Shown here: in pieces, positions 9,420-17,789 of the stretch
Layout: the number at the start of each line of letters is the position of its first letter
How positions within the stretch are numbered: position 1 is the stretch's first letter
DNA from: Microcoleus sp. AS-A8
GTDB lineage: Bacteria > Cyanobacteriota > Cyanobacteriia > Cyanobacteriales > Coleofasciculaceae
Assembly: GCA_039962225.1 (NCBI GenBank)
Contig: JAMPKV010000007.1
Span: 303,488 to 367,487 of the forward strand
DNA length: 64,000 nucleotides
Direction of reading: 5' to 3'
Notes under the pieces: generated by a model
Seen by the model: the letters and a program-made list of their open reading frames with translations, nothing else
Database searches by the model: none
What the model was told of the DNA's origin: nothing
Program-made: the position numbers and the translations under genes

Positions 9420-10046
9420 ATGGTCTCCTCTGGAACTGTTCGTAGCTTTGGCTTTTCCTGCCTGGTCTGTTTACCTTTCACAGCGGCTTTGGCATTGCTG
9501 CCACCAGCACAGGCTCAAAATTCTGTGCCTGCGCTTCCAGAAGGTGCCAGTGATACGCAGCCTGACTTGACCGATCCTAATAATATGCGACCCCTGAATC
9601 AGGATGGCAGCATTTTGAGTCTGCAAGGCGGGCAAAGTTTGATGGGAGAGGCGAGTAATGCCATTAGTAGCCAAAACTATACTTTGGCGGCGAAAAAGCT
9701 CCAAGATGCACGTCAAGTCTTCAACCAGCTATCTAATTTCTATTTACAACTGTCATCTAGTTTCTCAGGAATCGATAACCGGATTTACGAAGCCCAGCGA
9801 AAAAAAGCCCTAGAAACGGCTGAAAAGCGAGATGAAGCGACTTATCAACTTGCACTGGTACACCGGGCGCAAAATCAGCCCGAATTGGCAGTACCCTTGT
9901 TGATTCAGATCATTCGTTCTCAGAACCCAACCCGTGATTTGGGTAAAAAAGCTTATCAGCAATTGTTTGAGTTAGGCTTTGTGGATTCACCCTATCCCAA
10001 ACCTCGCAGTGGCGAGTCTACTTCCTCCACGACTCCTGACAAGTAA
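9420..10046 (+). CDS. Small exported hypothetical protein, helical (TPR-like)
   Basis: A 208-aa protein with a clear signal peptide: a hydrophobic core at residues ~10-28 and a likely cleavage after PPAQAQ. The mature part is mostly helical, with a repeat-like helical hairpin region (about residues 80-185: AANKL-type and QLALVHRAQNQPELAVPLLIQI segments) that resembles a tetratricopeptide fold without clear repeat consensus. It ends in a Ser/Thr-rich tail. It probably works in the periplasm as a protein-binding factor. It lies 41 bases before the BolA gene on the same strand and could be co-transcribed, but its link to iron-sulfur handling is unknown. Confidence 0.65.
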   Translation: MVSSGTVRSFGFSCLVCLPFTAALALLPPAQAQNSVPALPEGASDTQPDLTDPNNMRPLNQDGSILSLQGGQSLMGEASNAISSQNYTLAAKKLQDARQVFNQLSNFYLQLSSSFSGIDNRIYEAQRKKALETAEKRDEATYQLALVHRAQNQPELAVPLLIQIIRSQNPTRDLGKKAYQQLFELGFVDSPYPKPRSGESTSSTTPDK

Positions 10047-10087
10047 ATTATTATATGTGAGACGTTTGAAGAGAAGCGGGAGTTTCA

Positions 10088-10348
10088 ATGATTAGCCTAC
10101 AGCAAGTTGAGGCATTGATTAAGGCCGAGATACCCGATGCTCAGGTGCAGGTTCAAGATTTAACCGGTGGTGGCGATCATCTTCAAGCCATTGTCGTTTC
10201 GTCCCAGTTTGAAGGCAAGTCTCTGGTAAAACAGCATCAACTGGTTTATGGGGCAGTACGTCAGGCGATGGATACGGAAGCGATTCATGCCTTAGCCCTC
10301 AAAACTTACACCCCTGAAGCTTGGAAAGCTACAGGCCAGGTTGTTTAA
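10088..10348 (+). CDS. BolA/IbaG family protein
   Basis: An 86-aa protein with the BolA fold signature: an N-terminal helix ([14 protein letters not shown]), a central [28 protein letters not shown] block, and a C-terminal helix containing [13 protein letters not shown]. The conserved His in VKQHQLVY and the Gly-Gly-Asp-His segment are the residues that, in the family, help bind a shared [2Fe-2S] cluster with a monothiol glutaredoxin. That partner (CGFS glutaredoxin) is encoded 78 bases downstream, a classic pairing. A GGGAG ribosome site lies five bases before the ATG. Confidence 0.92.
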   Translation: MISLQQVEALIKAEIPDAQVQVQDLTGGGDHLQAIVVSSQFEGKSLVKQHQLVYGAVRQAMDTEAIHALALKTYTPEAWKATGQVV

Positions 10349-10426
10349 ACGATGATAATGCTAGAGTTCTCTCTACAGTCCCTAAACTAACGCTATACAA
10401 GATAGCAGGAGCATTGGCGGAAAACT

Positions 10427-10750
10427 ATGAACCCAGAAGTGAAAGAGCGGATTGACAATTTAGTGAGCCAGAATAAAATTCTGGTTTTTATGAAGGGCAA
10501 CAAACTGATGCCCCAGTGTGGTTTTTCCAATAACGTTGTCCAGATTCTGAATACGCTAGGCGTACCCTATGAAACTGTAGACGTTTTGAGCGATTACGAC
10601 ATTCGCCAAGGCATCAAGGAATATTCCAACTGGCCGACGATTCCCCAAGTCTATATCAATGGTGAGTTCGTGGGCGGCTCAGATGTCCTGATTGAGCTGT
10701 ATCAACAGGGTGAGTTACAGCAATTGGTAGAAGTGGCCTTAGCCTCCTAA
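10427..10750 (+). CDS. grxD: Monothiol glutaredoxin, Grx4 family (CGFS)
   Basis: A 107-aa single-domain Grx4-type protein. The active site reads PQCGFS (residues 30-35), so one Cys is present, and the cis-Pro region [18 protein letters not shown] is intact. Family members carry [2Fe-2S] clusters bridged by glutathione, deliver them to apoproteins, and pair with BolA proteins as iron sensors. The neighbouring bolA supports this role here. A strong intrinsic terminator follows at 10825, which suggests that grxD is the last gene of the 9420-10750 group. Confidence 0.95.
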   Translation: MNPEVKERIDNLVSQNKILVFMKGNKLMPQCGFSNNVVQILNTLGVPYETVDVLSDYDIRQGIKEYSNWPTIPQVYINGEFVGGSDVLIELYQQGELQQLVEVALAS

Positions 10751-10824
10751 AGAACTAGGTGTATTGTTGGATAAACCCAGTTGTGGCTATTCGGCTGACA
10801 CAAAGAATTTACGATCAGGCTTTT

Positions 10825-10849
10825 AAGTCCGCTTTTGCGGACTTTTTTT
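10825..10849 (+). terminator. Rho-independent terminator after grxD
   Basis: A perfect 8-bp stem (AAGTCCGC / GCGGACTT) with a TTTT loop, directly followed by a run of five further T residues. It lies 75 bases after the grxD stop and is the best-formed intrinsic terminator in the window. Confidence 0.9.
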
Positions 10850-11073
10850 ATCTTTATGTTACCCCTAATACTCAGTTGTTTAACTCTCTCAAGCTCTGTT
10901 GAACACGAATGAGTGTCACCTCAAAACTCGGTGTTCGAGACTCGATTGCGAAAAAAATATTAATAAGCTGTTAAAATATTTTGGGCTAATTCAATATCTG
11001 ACGGCGAAAGGCAAATAGGCAGTTGAACATTAGCCAACTGTCTATTTACAAATAACCCCAAACCTGTAGGTAC

Positions 11074-11331
11074 CTAGTAGTAGTCCGATTCGGGTTCCGG
11101 CATGGGCATCGCCGTCACTTCAAAGTTAGATGGATCGCGCAGATAACGCATGGCTTCTTCCTCCAAGCGGTGGATCAGATAAACTTCAAGAGCGTTAGTG
11201 TGCCGAAGGGCATCGACGTATCCATCTACATAGAGCCGCAGGTCATCATAGCGATAACCCCGGTTCCACATATAAACCAGAGCGTCAGTAAGCTGCTGGT
11301 AGTAGCGTATGGTGCGAGTATCTTGAAGCAT
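11074..11331 (-). CDS. Small conserved cyanobacterial protein (DUF6761-type)
   Basis: An 85-aa, acidic-tailed, mostly helical protein (start MLQDTRTIRYYQQL, end PEPESDYY) of the small conserved type seen across cyanobacteria; the DUF6761 assignment is from memory. I chose the ATG at 11331. The 18 codons in front of it (to 11385) run through AT-rich repeat-like DNA and read like translated intergenic sequence. There is no signal peptide, membrane segment or catalytic motif. Function unknown. The flanking genes give no clue. Confidence 0.75.
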   Translation of the reverse strand: MLQDTRTIRYYQQLTDALVYMWNRGYRYDDLRLYVDGYVDALRHTNALEVYLIHRLEEEAMRYLRDPSNFEVTAMPMPEPESDYY

Positions 11332-11385
11332 AGACTTAAAGAGTTTTGAGTTATGAATTTTAAGATTTGAGGGGCAAGCTGTCAA

Positions 11386-11825
11386 TCCGAATAATTAATA
11401 ACTAACAACTACAGCTAGCTGCTAACTATCCTCCTACTTCTTATTGTGCCTGAGGTAGACTGTCGTTGCTCCTAACTTGAGTAAGATAAGACCGCTTTTG
11501 ATTGTTCTTGCTCACTACAGAGCTAGCTTTTGGTTCATGATGGAGTCTAGTTGTAAATATACCGTTAGGTCGCTCTTTTACGGGCGAAGTTAGAACAGGC
11601 GAGTGGTACTGTGTTGCCAATAGGGGGATTTTTTGTCAATCGATGGCTACGGCATCGGCTCCCGTAGGAGAATAAGATACTTTAACCTTTATTAATTTTA
11701 TTGTACTGCTGATTCTCCAAAGGTTTGGACTTCAACCTTCAACCTTCAACCGTGTGAAGTAGCCTTTGTTACAAAATCTTGACATAAGCTCTGTTAACCT
11801 GAAACGCACCGCGTGAAGGAAGTAG
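11386..11825. other. Intergenic region with CTTCAAC repeat, no gene seen
   Basis: A 440-base region between divergent genes. It contains three heptamers CTTCAAC at 11730-11750. A TTGACA hexamer at 11779-11784 lies ~40 bases before the response-regulator start, but no matching -10 box sits at standard spacing, so I do not call a promoter. Otherwise featureless. Confidence 0.5.
11730..11750. repeat. Heptameric tandem repeat CTTCAAC x3
   Basis: Three exact head-to-tail 7-mers. The reverse complement (GTTGAAG) and the variant GTTGAAC recur inside the cimA coding sequence at 16620-16648, so both sites belong to the same STRR family. Confidence 0.8.
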
Positions 11826-12608
11826 GTGGCTGTGGCAACGGTTTGTATTCAAATTGTCGAGGGAAACCCCCACTTGCGATCGCTACTCGGCTGGCACTTA
11901 CAGCAAGCTGGTCATTGGGTTCATCAATCCGCTACTATTCATCAAGCCAGAGAGACCTTTTACAGTCGTCAACCGACTCTGGTCATTCTGGACTCTGACC
12001 TACCTGATGGGGATGGGATCGAGTTTTGTCGTTGGCTACAGCAGCAGCGACAGTCGCTCATTCTCATGCTATCTGCCCGCAATACAGAAGGTGATATCGT
12101 CACGGGTCTTCGGGCAGGGGCTGATGATTATCTGAGCAAGCCTTTTGGGATGCAAGAGTTTATGGCAAGGGTTGAGGCATTAATTCGGCGTGTGCGCGTG
12201 ACAAATGCCCCCATGTCTCTGGACTACGGCGATCTCAAGATTGATTTAGTACAGCGTCGTGTCCGCTTTAAAGACGAATTGATTGACCTGACACCCCAGG
12301 AATTTAGTTTGCTCTATGTACTAGCACAGGCGGAAGGAGCACCCTTAACTCGCTCCGAACTCCTGCGTCGTGCTTGGCCTGATGCCATTGACAACCCGCG
12401 CACGATTGACACTCACGTTCTGTCTTTACGCAAAAAAATTGAAACCGATCCCCGACAACCCAGCGTGATTCAAACCGTTCGCAACATCGGCTATCGGTTC
12501 AATCCTTTGCTGCTTCAAGGGAACCAAACCCCAACACCAGAACAACTGACAACTCACAAAAATAATGGGCGTCCTCCTGTGCGAGTGGCAGCTAGGGGAT
12601 CGTTTTAA
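11826..12608 (+). CDS. OmpR/PhoB-family response regulator with atypical acidic pocket
   Basis: A 260-aa two-domain regulator. The receiver domain (residues ~4-120) has the phospho-acceptor Asp in VILDSDLPDGDG, the conserved Ser in LMLSARN and the Lys in YLSKPFG. The acidic pair normally found after beta-1 is replaced: the segment reads IVEGNPHL, giving Glu-Gly instead of Asp-Asp. A winged-helix DNA-binding domain follows (~130-230: LTPQEFSLLYVLAQ, then RTIDTHVLSLRKKIE and QTVRNIGYRF). The C-terminal tail is disordered. The start is GTG, since no ATG fits in frame. No histidine kinase gene is adjacent, so this is an orphan regulator; its targets cannot be inferred. Confidence 0.9.
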   Translation: MAVATVCIQIVEGNPHLRSLLGWHLQQAGHWVHQSATIHQARETFYSRQPTLVILDSDLPDGDGIEFCRWLQQQRQSLILMLSARNTEGDIVTGLRAGADDYLSKPFGMQEFMARVEALIRRVRVTNAPMSLDYGDLKIDLVQRRVRFKDELIDLTPQEFSLLYVLAQAEGAPLTRSELLRRAWPDAIDNPRTIDTHVLSLRKKIETDPRQPSVIQTVRNIGYRFNPLLLQGNQTPTPEQLTTHKNNGRPPVRVAARGSF

Positions 12609-12621
12609 TTCTGGCGGTCGT

Positions 12622-13377
12622 TCACAGCCACTCTTGAGCCGCTTGAGTCTCCGCGTACACTAGCGTTTCTCGTAACTGTTTCCAGTCAATTTGCTCAGAT
12701 GAAGTGTCTTGAAGCAGTTGACCGTTCTGTAAATACAACATCCGGCTACAAAACAACTGAGCTATATCTAGCTGATGATTGACCATCAAAATCGACATAT
12801 TCTCCTTAGCCGCCAAGTCCGCTAAGACACCTAGAACGTGAGAGGCAAGACCCGCATCTAGAGCAGAGGTTGGCTCATCCAGGAGTAGAATTTTAGGTTG
12901 GACGATTAAGGCACGAGCGATCGCAACGAGCTGCCGTTGTCCTACAGAAAGTTGTAACTCCGTTCGTTGTAACCAGTCAACAGGGATATGAAGTAACTCT
13001 CGATAAGCCTCTAGGCGTTCCTGAATCTGTCGTTGAGGCAGTTGTTGCAACGTCAAAGGGTAAGCTAACGCCTCCTGAACCGTCATGCCTAGGAGTTTGG
13101 GTTCTTGAGAAACCAGCATCACCTGTCGTCTTAACTGGAGGACAGGGATTTTCCGAATATCCTGGTTTTCTAGATAAATAGCTCCACTTCTGAACTCACT
13201 CAGGCGGTTCAAGAGTCGCAGCAGTGAAGTCTTCCCAGCCCCCGATGGCCCGATAATACAGAGGCGCGAACCCGTAACCACCTCAAACGAAATATTATTC
13301 AGTAAATATTGACCACCCAATGCAGTAACAAGACTGACTTGCTCTACACGCAGTTGGGGAATCTGTGTTGTTGCCAA
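12622..13377 (-). CDS. ABC transporter ATP-binding protein (solitary, FetA/YbbL-like)
   Basis: A 251-aa single-domain ABC ATPase. Walker A is GPSGAGKTSL (about residues 39-48), with the Q-loop in LVSQEPKLLG. The signature is LSVGQRQLVAIARAL, Walker B is ILLLDEPTSALD, and the switch His sits in MVNHQ. The shape of the signature and the short helical domain look closest to the FetA/YbbL group, whose partner permease exports iron or related substrates, but this is only a likeness. No permease gene is next to it, so the membrane partner must lie elsewhere. It is convergent with the response-regulator gene, whose stop is 13 bases away. Confidence 0.88.
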   Translation of the reverse strand: MATTQIPQLRVEQVSLVTALGGQYLLNNISFEVVTGSRLCIIGPSGAGKTSLLRLLNRLSEFRSGAIYLENQDIRKIPVLQLRRQVMLVSQEPKLLGMTVQEALAYPLTLQQLPQRQIQERLEAYRELLHIPVDWLQRTELQLSVGQRQLVAIARALIVQPKILLLDEPTSALDAGLASHVLGVLADLAAKENMSILMVNHQLDIAQLFCSRMLYLQNGQLLQDTSSEQIDWKQLRETLVYAETQAAQEWL

Positions 13378-13525
13378 AATGAGCTGTCCTCAACCCTAAC
13401 GTTAGGTTACATTTTATGACCCATTAATTCACTCCTGTTTCTTCGCTACTGAGAGCTTCATCTGGATTGGGCGAATTGACGATAGGCTTTAACACAGCGC
13501 AACAGAGTTAGGTCGGAGATAGAGT

Positions 13526-14803
13526 ATGTTACCAAAGCTGAACGTTTATCCCAGACTACAGCTCCACATTAGCTTCAGCGATCTCGCCGCAAGCTTGTTA
13601 TCTTTCCTTTCCGTCTCCAAGCGAGAACAAAATATCCGAGAAATCCAATCCTTTTGGAAAACTGACAAAGAAGTATTGGTAACTCTCTCTGTCAGAACAT
13701 CCCTCGATCTAATGTTACAGTCACTCAACCTCCCCGCTGGGTCGGAAGTTTTAATGAGTGCGGTCAATATTCGGGACATGGTTGAAGTGGTGAAACGGCA
13801 TGGCTTGGTTCCGGTTCCGGTTGATATTTCCTTGGATACCCTAACTCCTTCGCTCCAGTTACTAGAAACTCTTATTTCCGAAAAAAGTCGAGTATTTTTG
13901 GTCGCTCACTTATTTGGCTCAATTATTAATTTAGAACCCTATTATCAACTGTGTCAAAAACATAACATTCTGCTTGTAGAAGACTGTGCCCAAGCGTTTG
14001 CTGGCTCTAAATATTACGGATATGAGAAGGCAGATGTCAGTTTTTTTAGCTTTGGCCCGATCAAGTCCTGTACTGCTCTGGGAGGAGCTATTACTCTGAT
14101 TCGCGACAGCACATTAGCTGAAAAGATGCAAAGCATGGAGGAAAAATATCCCTGTAAGAGTGAGTTTTGGTTCTTGAAACGGGTTCTGAAGTATCTCGGC
14201 TTGAAGTTTTTTTCAATTCCTGGGATTTATTCCCAGCTTCTAGCTTTTCTCAGGTTACTCGATCGCGACCTGGATGGGGTGATTAACTCTCTGACACGGG
14301 GTTTTACTCACGGTGATATTCTTGCCAAAATCAGGTATCGTCCTCCAAACCGGATGCTCTCTCTGTTGAACCGGAGATTGAAAAATTGCAACACCCCATG
14401 GTTTGAACGACGAGAGTTGAAGGCGCGAAATTTTTTATCACAGCTGTTGCCTGAGATACTTTGTCCTGGTCACAAAGCTGATTACCATTCGTTTTGGGTT
14501 GTTCCTATACTCCTGTCTAATCCAGAATTGCTGATGGCAAACCTGAGAGAACAGGGGTTTGATGCTACGAGGGGAAATACGAGTTTAGCCTGTATCAAGG
14601 ATTTGCGATCGCACGAGACACTCCCAGTTCCCAGTCCTGTGAATGGAGAATGCCTGCTCGAACAGGTTCTGTACCTTCCCGTTGCGGAATCCTTACCGGA
14701 GCAGGAACTCGAAGATCTTGCCAAACGGGTCAATGACTTCTATCTCGCTTCTCGGTTGAGTCAAGTACACTCAGACTTAACTTCCAACCTGCTTTCTTTA
14801 TAG
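13526..14803 (+). CDS. DegT/DnrJ/EryC1/StrS-family PLP-dependent enzyme
   Basis: A 425-aa fold-type-I PLP protein. The cofactor-binding Asp is in LLVEDCAQAFAG (about residues 150-160). The Schiff-base Lys is in SFGPIKSCTALGGA, in the place where sugar aminotransferases have SF..TK.....GG. The first 45 residues (with LAASLLSFLSV) are an extension beyond the usual start. By family it would transfer an amino group to a keto sugar or a related substrate used in cell-surface polysaccharide or secondary metabolism. No sugar-pathway genes are adjacent (the nearest is the epimerase at 17790), so the substrate is unknown. It is divergent from the ABC gene and followed by a hairpin-containing repeat at 14821. 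Confidence 0.82.
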   Translation: MLPKLNVYPRLQLHISFSDLAASLLSFLSVSKREQNIREIQSFWKTDKEVLVTLSVRTSLDLMLQSLNLPAGSEVLMSAVNIRDMVEVVKRHGLVPVPVDISLDTLTPSLQLLETLISEKSRVFLVAHLFGSIINLEPYYQLCQKHNILLVEDCAQAFAGSKYYGYEKADVSFFSFGPIKSCTALGGAITLIRDSTLAEKMQSMEEKYPCKSEFWFLKRVLKYLGLKFFSIPGIYSQLLAFLRLLDRDLDGVINSLTRGFTHGDILAKIRYRPPNRMLSLLNRRLKNCNTPWFERRELKARNFLSQLLPEILCPGHKADYHSFWVVPILLSNPELLMANLREQGFDATRGNTSLACIKDLRSHETLPVPSPVNGECLLEQVLYLPVAESLPEQELEDLAKRVNDFYLASRLSQVHSDLTSNLLSL

Positions 14804-14820
14804 AAAAGTGGGGTAACTTC

Positions 14821-14861
14821 AAAGCCTATCTCCTCGTAGGAGACCGGAGCTTTAGTGAGGA
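14821..14861. repeat. Hairpin-containing dispersed repeat after the DegT gene
   Basis: Begins 18 bases after the stop. It contains the stem TCTCC/GGAGA (14829-14843), flanked by AAAGC/GCTTT, and ends in CTTTAGTGAGGA (14850-14861). The same 12-mer, with a neighbouring ACCGGAG and a CTACGAGGAG block, recurs at 56084-56120. It lacks a T-run, so it is more likely a dispersed palindromic element than a plain terminator. Confidence 0.55.
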
Positions 14862-14941
14862 GTTTGGAGTGAGGTCTGCCTGGGGTCTATTCATCATTCA
14901 AAAATCGGCGTAAGTCGAGGCAAACTCATCGCTTACTACAA

Positions 14942-15526
14942 TCAAATTTTCCCCAGATTAAATGCAGTCCAAATTACCCATCCATCTGTAAGCAGCAGCA
15001 ACAGTGAAAATCCCAACAAAATCAGATACATCCAAGGCTGTGATAAGGGACGAACATCGGTTGTATCAATTCCAGTAAATTTTTCCACTAACTTCACTAA
15101 CCGGGAAAACCCAACCACACGCATCGGCAGCAAATAAGCCTTATCTGAGGACTGGCTGAGAAAGTAATAAACTAGCCCCCCTTGCCCCGTCGTTCGCATC
15201 TTCAAATCTTTGATATCCTGCCAAGGTAATGACCAACCTTTGCGGAAAAAACTGGGTACCCAACCCGGATAAGCCACCTGAATTTTTTCCTCCTCCACAA
15301 TGACCCGTTCACTCAACGCACCATATAATGCGATCGCACCCACACCAATTCCCACCCACAGGAATAGAGGTGGTATCGGTGTTGATGATACTTGCGCCAA
15401 AAACGGGAGAGGAAGGGTCAGCGCTAAATAAAACATCATTAAGGTAATACGAATTAGGGGAGAGATGTAAAAAATAGAACAGGAGGACTGTTCAACATCA
15501 GATTGTGTTTCAGGGTGAGGTGACAT
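14942..15526 (-). CDS. Conserved membrane protein with PH-like central domain
   Basis: A 194-aa protein with two adjacent membrane segments near the N-terminus (about residues 25-45 and 49-68). A soluble central part (~70-160) contains IPWQD-type PH-domain features (ERVIVEEEKIQVAYPGW, LPWQDIKDLKMRTTGQGG). A third hydrophobic segment sits at the C-terminus (MYLILLGFSLLLLL). It starts 16 bases after the 2Fe-2S ferredoxin gene on the same strand, so the two form an operon. A role in membrane or photosynthetic electron-transfer assembly is possible from context only. Function unknown. Confidence 0.7.
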   Translation of the reverse strand: MSPHPETQSDVEQSSCSIFYISPLIRITLMMFYLALTLPLPFLAQVSSTPIPPLFLWVGIGVGAIALYGALSERVIVEEEKIQVAYPGWVPSFFRKGWSLPWQDIKDLKMRTTGQGGLVYYFLSQSSDKAYLLPMRVVGFSRLVKLVEKFTGIDTTDVRPLSQPWMYLILLGFSLLLLLTDGWVIWTAFNLGKI

Positions 15527-15542
15527 GGATAAGTCCTAATTG

Positions 15543-15881
15543 TTAATTTTGTGGCGTCCACGCCGTCTTATCGCCTTGCCCCCAAAAGCCGTCATATTTC
15601 GTAACGCGAACATCGCCCAAGACCTTAGTCTGACAGGCTAAGCGGCGATTGGCTGTGGGAGAATGAGGAGGCAGTGAGCGCCTCGCCTTATCCTTCCAAT
15701 TCGGTTCGGACACGTTCCCTTCAACTGTCACGGCACAGGTACCACAACTACCCAAGCCCATGCAGTTGATTATCTTAGCCTTGCCGTTATACAGTTCAAC
15801 TCCATGCTCGAATAAAACTTGGCGTAAATTGCTCCCCGGCTCACATTCAAAGGTTTTTCCTTGAGCTGTTACTTTAGGCAT
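15543..15881 (-). CDS. 2Fe-2S ferredoxin-like protein
   Basis: A 112-aa soluble ferredoxin-like protein. The cluster Cys are in CMGLGSCGTC (about residues 40-49) and the final Cys is in RLACQTKV, giving the C-x5/6-C-x2-C ... C spacing of plant/cyanobacterial-type [2Fe-2S] proteins. It differs from the main photosynthetic ferredoxin (PetF): it is longer, more basic, and lacks the acidic C-terminal end. It is probably a low-abundance specialised ferredoxin. It heads a two-gene operon with the membrane protein at 14942. Confidence 0.88.
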   Translation of the reverse strand: MPKVTAQGKTFECEPGSNLRQVLFEHGVELYNGKAKIINCMGLGSCGTCAVTVEGNVSEPNWKDKARRSLPPHSPTANRRLACQTKVLGDVRVTKYDGFWGQGDKTAWTPQN

Positions 15882-16014
15882 CGATCCTTTACCTGATTTG
15901 TTGTAAAAGGGGGTTGGGTTACGTCAAAAAGCGGAGATTTTTTGGCTTTATGTAAACCCTTCCCTAACTTTAGTTTACATTTCTTTACGATTACCTCAAC
16001 CATTCTCCCCGTCT

Positions 16015-17706
16015 ATGAACTCGCAAGCATCTACCCCCATCTGGATCTATGACACCACCTTACGGGATGGTTCCCAGCGTGAAGGACTCTCCCTGTCACT
16101 AGAAGATAAGTTACGAATTGCGAAAGAACTCGACCAGTTGGGGATTCCTTTTATTGAGGGTGGATGGCCGGGGGCAAACCCAAAAGACGTACAATTTTTC
16201 TGGCAAATCAAAGAAGAACCCCTGACTCAGGCGGAAGTGGTAGCCTTTTGTTCGACGCGACGGCCTAACATTGCCGCCGCCGATGACCCGATGCTGCAAG
16301 CGATTCTGGCAGCAGGCACTCGCTGGGTGACGCTTTTTGGGAAATCTTGGGATCTCCACGTTACAGAAGGGCTACAAACGACGCTGGAGGAGAACTTGGC
16401 AATGATTCAAGACTCGATTGAGTATCTCCGTAGCCAGGGGCGTCGGGTGATTTACGATGCCGAACACTGGTTTGATGGCTACAAGCAAAATCCTGAATAT
16501 GCCCTCCAGACTCTGAATGCCGCACTCAAGGCCGGTGCAGAATGGCTGGTGTTGTGTGACACGAACGGCGGTACCCTGCCTCATGAAATCGGACAAATTG
16601 TTCGGGATGTTCAAGAAGCGTTGAACGTTGGAAGGTTGAACGTTGAAGGTTCAGAAGAACCTGCTAACCTGCAACCTTTATTAGGTATTCATACTCATAA
16701 TGACTCGGATACAGCGATCGCAAATGCTCTGGCGGGTGTCTTAGAGGGCGTCCGCATGGTGCAGGGAACCATCAACGGTTATGGCGAACGCTGCGGCAAT
16801 GCGAATCTTTGCTCTCTGATTCCCAACTTGCAGCTCAAGCTAGGATACCGCTGTATTCAGGATGAGCAACTAGTGAAACTGACCCAAACCAGTCGCCTGA
16901 TTAGCGAAGTCGTGAATCTGGCTCCCGATGACCACGCGCCCTTTGTGGGACGTTCGGCGTTTGCTCACAAGGGCGGCATTCATGTCTCGGCGGTGGAACG
17001 TAACCCCCTGACTTATGAACATATCGAACCCGAAACGATTGGGAATCGACGCCGAATCGTGATTTCTGACCAGTCCGGACTGAGTAACGTTTTGGCAAAA
17101 GCGCGGACTTTTGGTCATGAACTCAATAAGCAAGACCCCGCCTGTCGCCAAATTTTAGAGCGTCTTAAAGGATTGGAAAGCGAAGGCTATCAATTTGAGG
17201 CAGCAGAAGCCAGTTTTGACTTACTAATGCGCGAAGCGTTGGGATATCGGCAGCAGTTTTTTGAGCTAAAGGGCTTTCAGGTACATTGCGATATGTTGCA
17301 AAGCATTAGTGGTGATTACAGTAATGCCCTTGCCACAATCAAAGTTACTGTCAATGGCAAAGATATCCTAGAAGCTGCCGAGGGAAATGGCCCGGTTTCC
17401 GCCCTAGATGCCGCCTTACGCAAAGCCCTCCAGAACTTCTATCCGGAAATTGCCCAGTTTCAGTTAACCGACTATAAAGTGCGGATTTTGGATGGTGGTG
17501 CGGGTACGTCTGCCAAGACTCGCGTGCTGATTGAATCGAGTAATGGTCAAAAGCGGTGGACGACTGTAGGCGTTTCGCCGAATATCCTGGAGGCGTCTTA
17601 TCAAGCGGTGGTGGAGGGGATTGAATATGGTTTATTGTTGCAGTCTTCAGGAAAGCCTGAAAGCCGGATGCCTGTGAACGAAGGTTCTAAAGCGTCGGTG
17701 CAGTAA
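16015..17706 (+). CDS. cimA: (R)-citramalate synthase CimA
   Basis: A 563-aa protein of the isopropylmalate/citramalate synthase family that condenses pyruvate with acetyl-CoA to make citramalate, the entry to threonine-independent isoleucine synthesis. The catalytic barrel opens with DTTLRDGSQREG (residues ~9-20). The metal-binding GIHTHNDSDTAIANA is at ~226-240, NGYGERCGNANL follows, and a C-terminal regulatory LeuA dimer domain spans ~430-550. The length and the GWPGANPKD segment fit CimA rather than LeuA. The codons before GIHTHND carry about 16-20 extra residues (VGRLNVEGSEEPANLQ) encoded by a GTTGAAC-type repeat, an in-frame insertion. A perfect hairpin follows the stop. Confidence 0.93.
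   Translation: MNSQASTPIWIYDTTLRDGSQREGLSLSLEDKLRIAKELDQLGIPFIEGGWPGANPKDVQFFWQIKEEPLTQAEVVAFCSTRRPNIAAADDPMLQAILAAGTRWVTLFGKSWDLHVTEGLQTTLEENLAMIQDSIEYLRSQGRRVIYDAEHWFDGYKQNPEYALQTLNAALKAGAEWLVLCDTNGGTLPHEIGQIVRDVQEALNVGRLNVEGSEEPANLQPLLGIHTHNDSDTAIANALAGVLEGVRMVQGTINGYGERCGNANLCSLIPNLQLKLGYRCIQDEQLVKLTQTSRLISEVVNLAPDDHAPFVGRSAFAHKGGIHVSAVERNPLTYEHIEPETIGNRRRIVISDQSGLSNVLAKARTFGHELNKQDPACRQILERLKGLESEGYQFEAAEASFDLLMREALGYRQQFFELKGFQVHCDMLQSISGDYSNALATIKVTVNGKDILEAAEGNGPVSALDAALRKALQNFYPEIAQFQLTDYKVRILDGGAGTSAKTRVLIESSNGQKRWTTVGVSPNILEASYQAVVEGIEYGLLLQSSGKPESRMPVNEGSKASVQ
16620..16648. repeat. STRR-type heptamers inserted in frame in cimA
   Basis: The run GTTGAAC, GTTGGAAG, GTTGAAC, GTTGAAG lies inside the cimA coding frame, just ahead of the conserved HTHND motif. 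It is the reverse-complement family of CTTCAAC at 11730. The encoded residues have no counterpart in the usual CimA barrel. Confidence 0.75.
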
Positions 17707-17712
17707 AGGACT

Positions 17713-17735
17713 CCCTCCCCTTGATAAGGGGAGGG
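17713..17735. terminator. Perfect hairpin between convergent cimA and the epimerase gene
   Basis: A 10-bp perfect stem (CCCTCCCCTT / AAGGGGAGGG) with a three-base GAT loop, seven bases after the cimA stop. It has no T-run, so termination efficiency is uncertain. The sequence type also occurs as a dispersed palindrome in filamentous cyanobacteria. Confidence 0.6.
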
Positions 17736-17789
17736 TTGGGGAGAGGTAAAAAGCTTGGTGCAAGATCTGAATTGACTCGAAGTTTTTGG

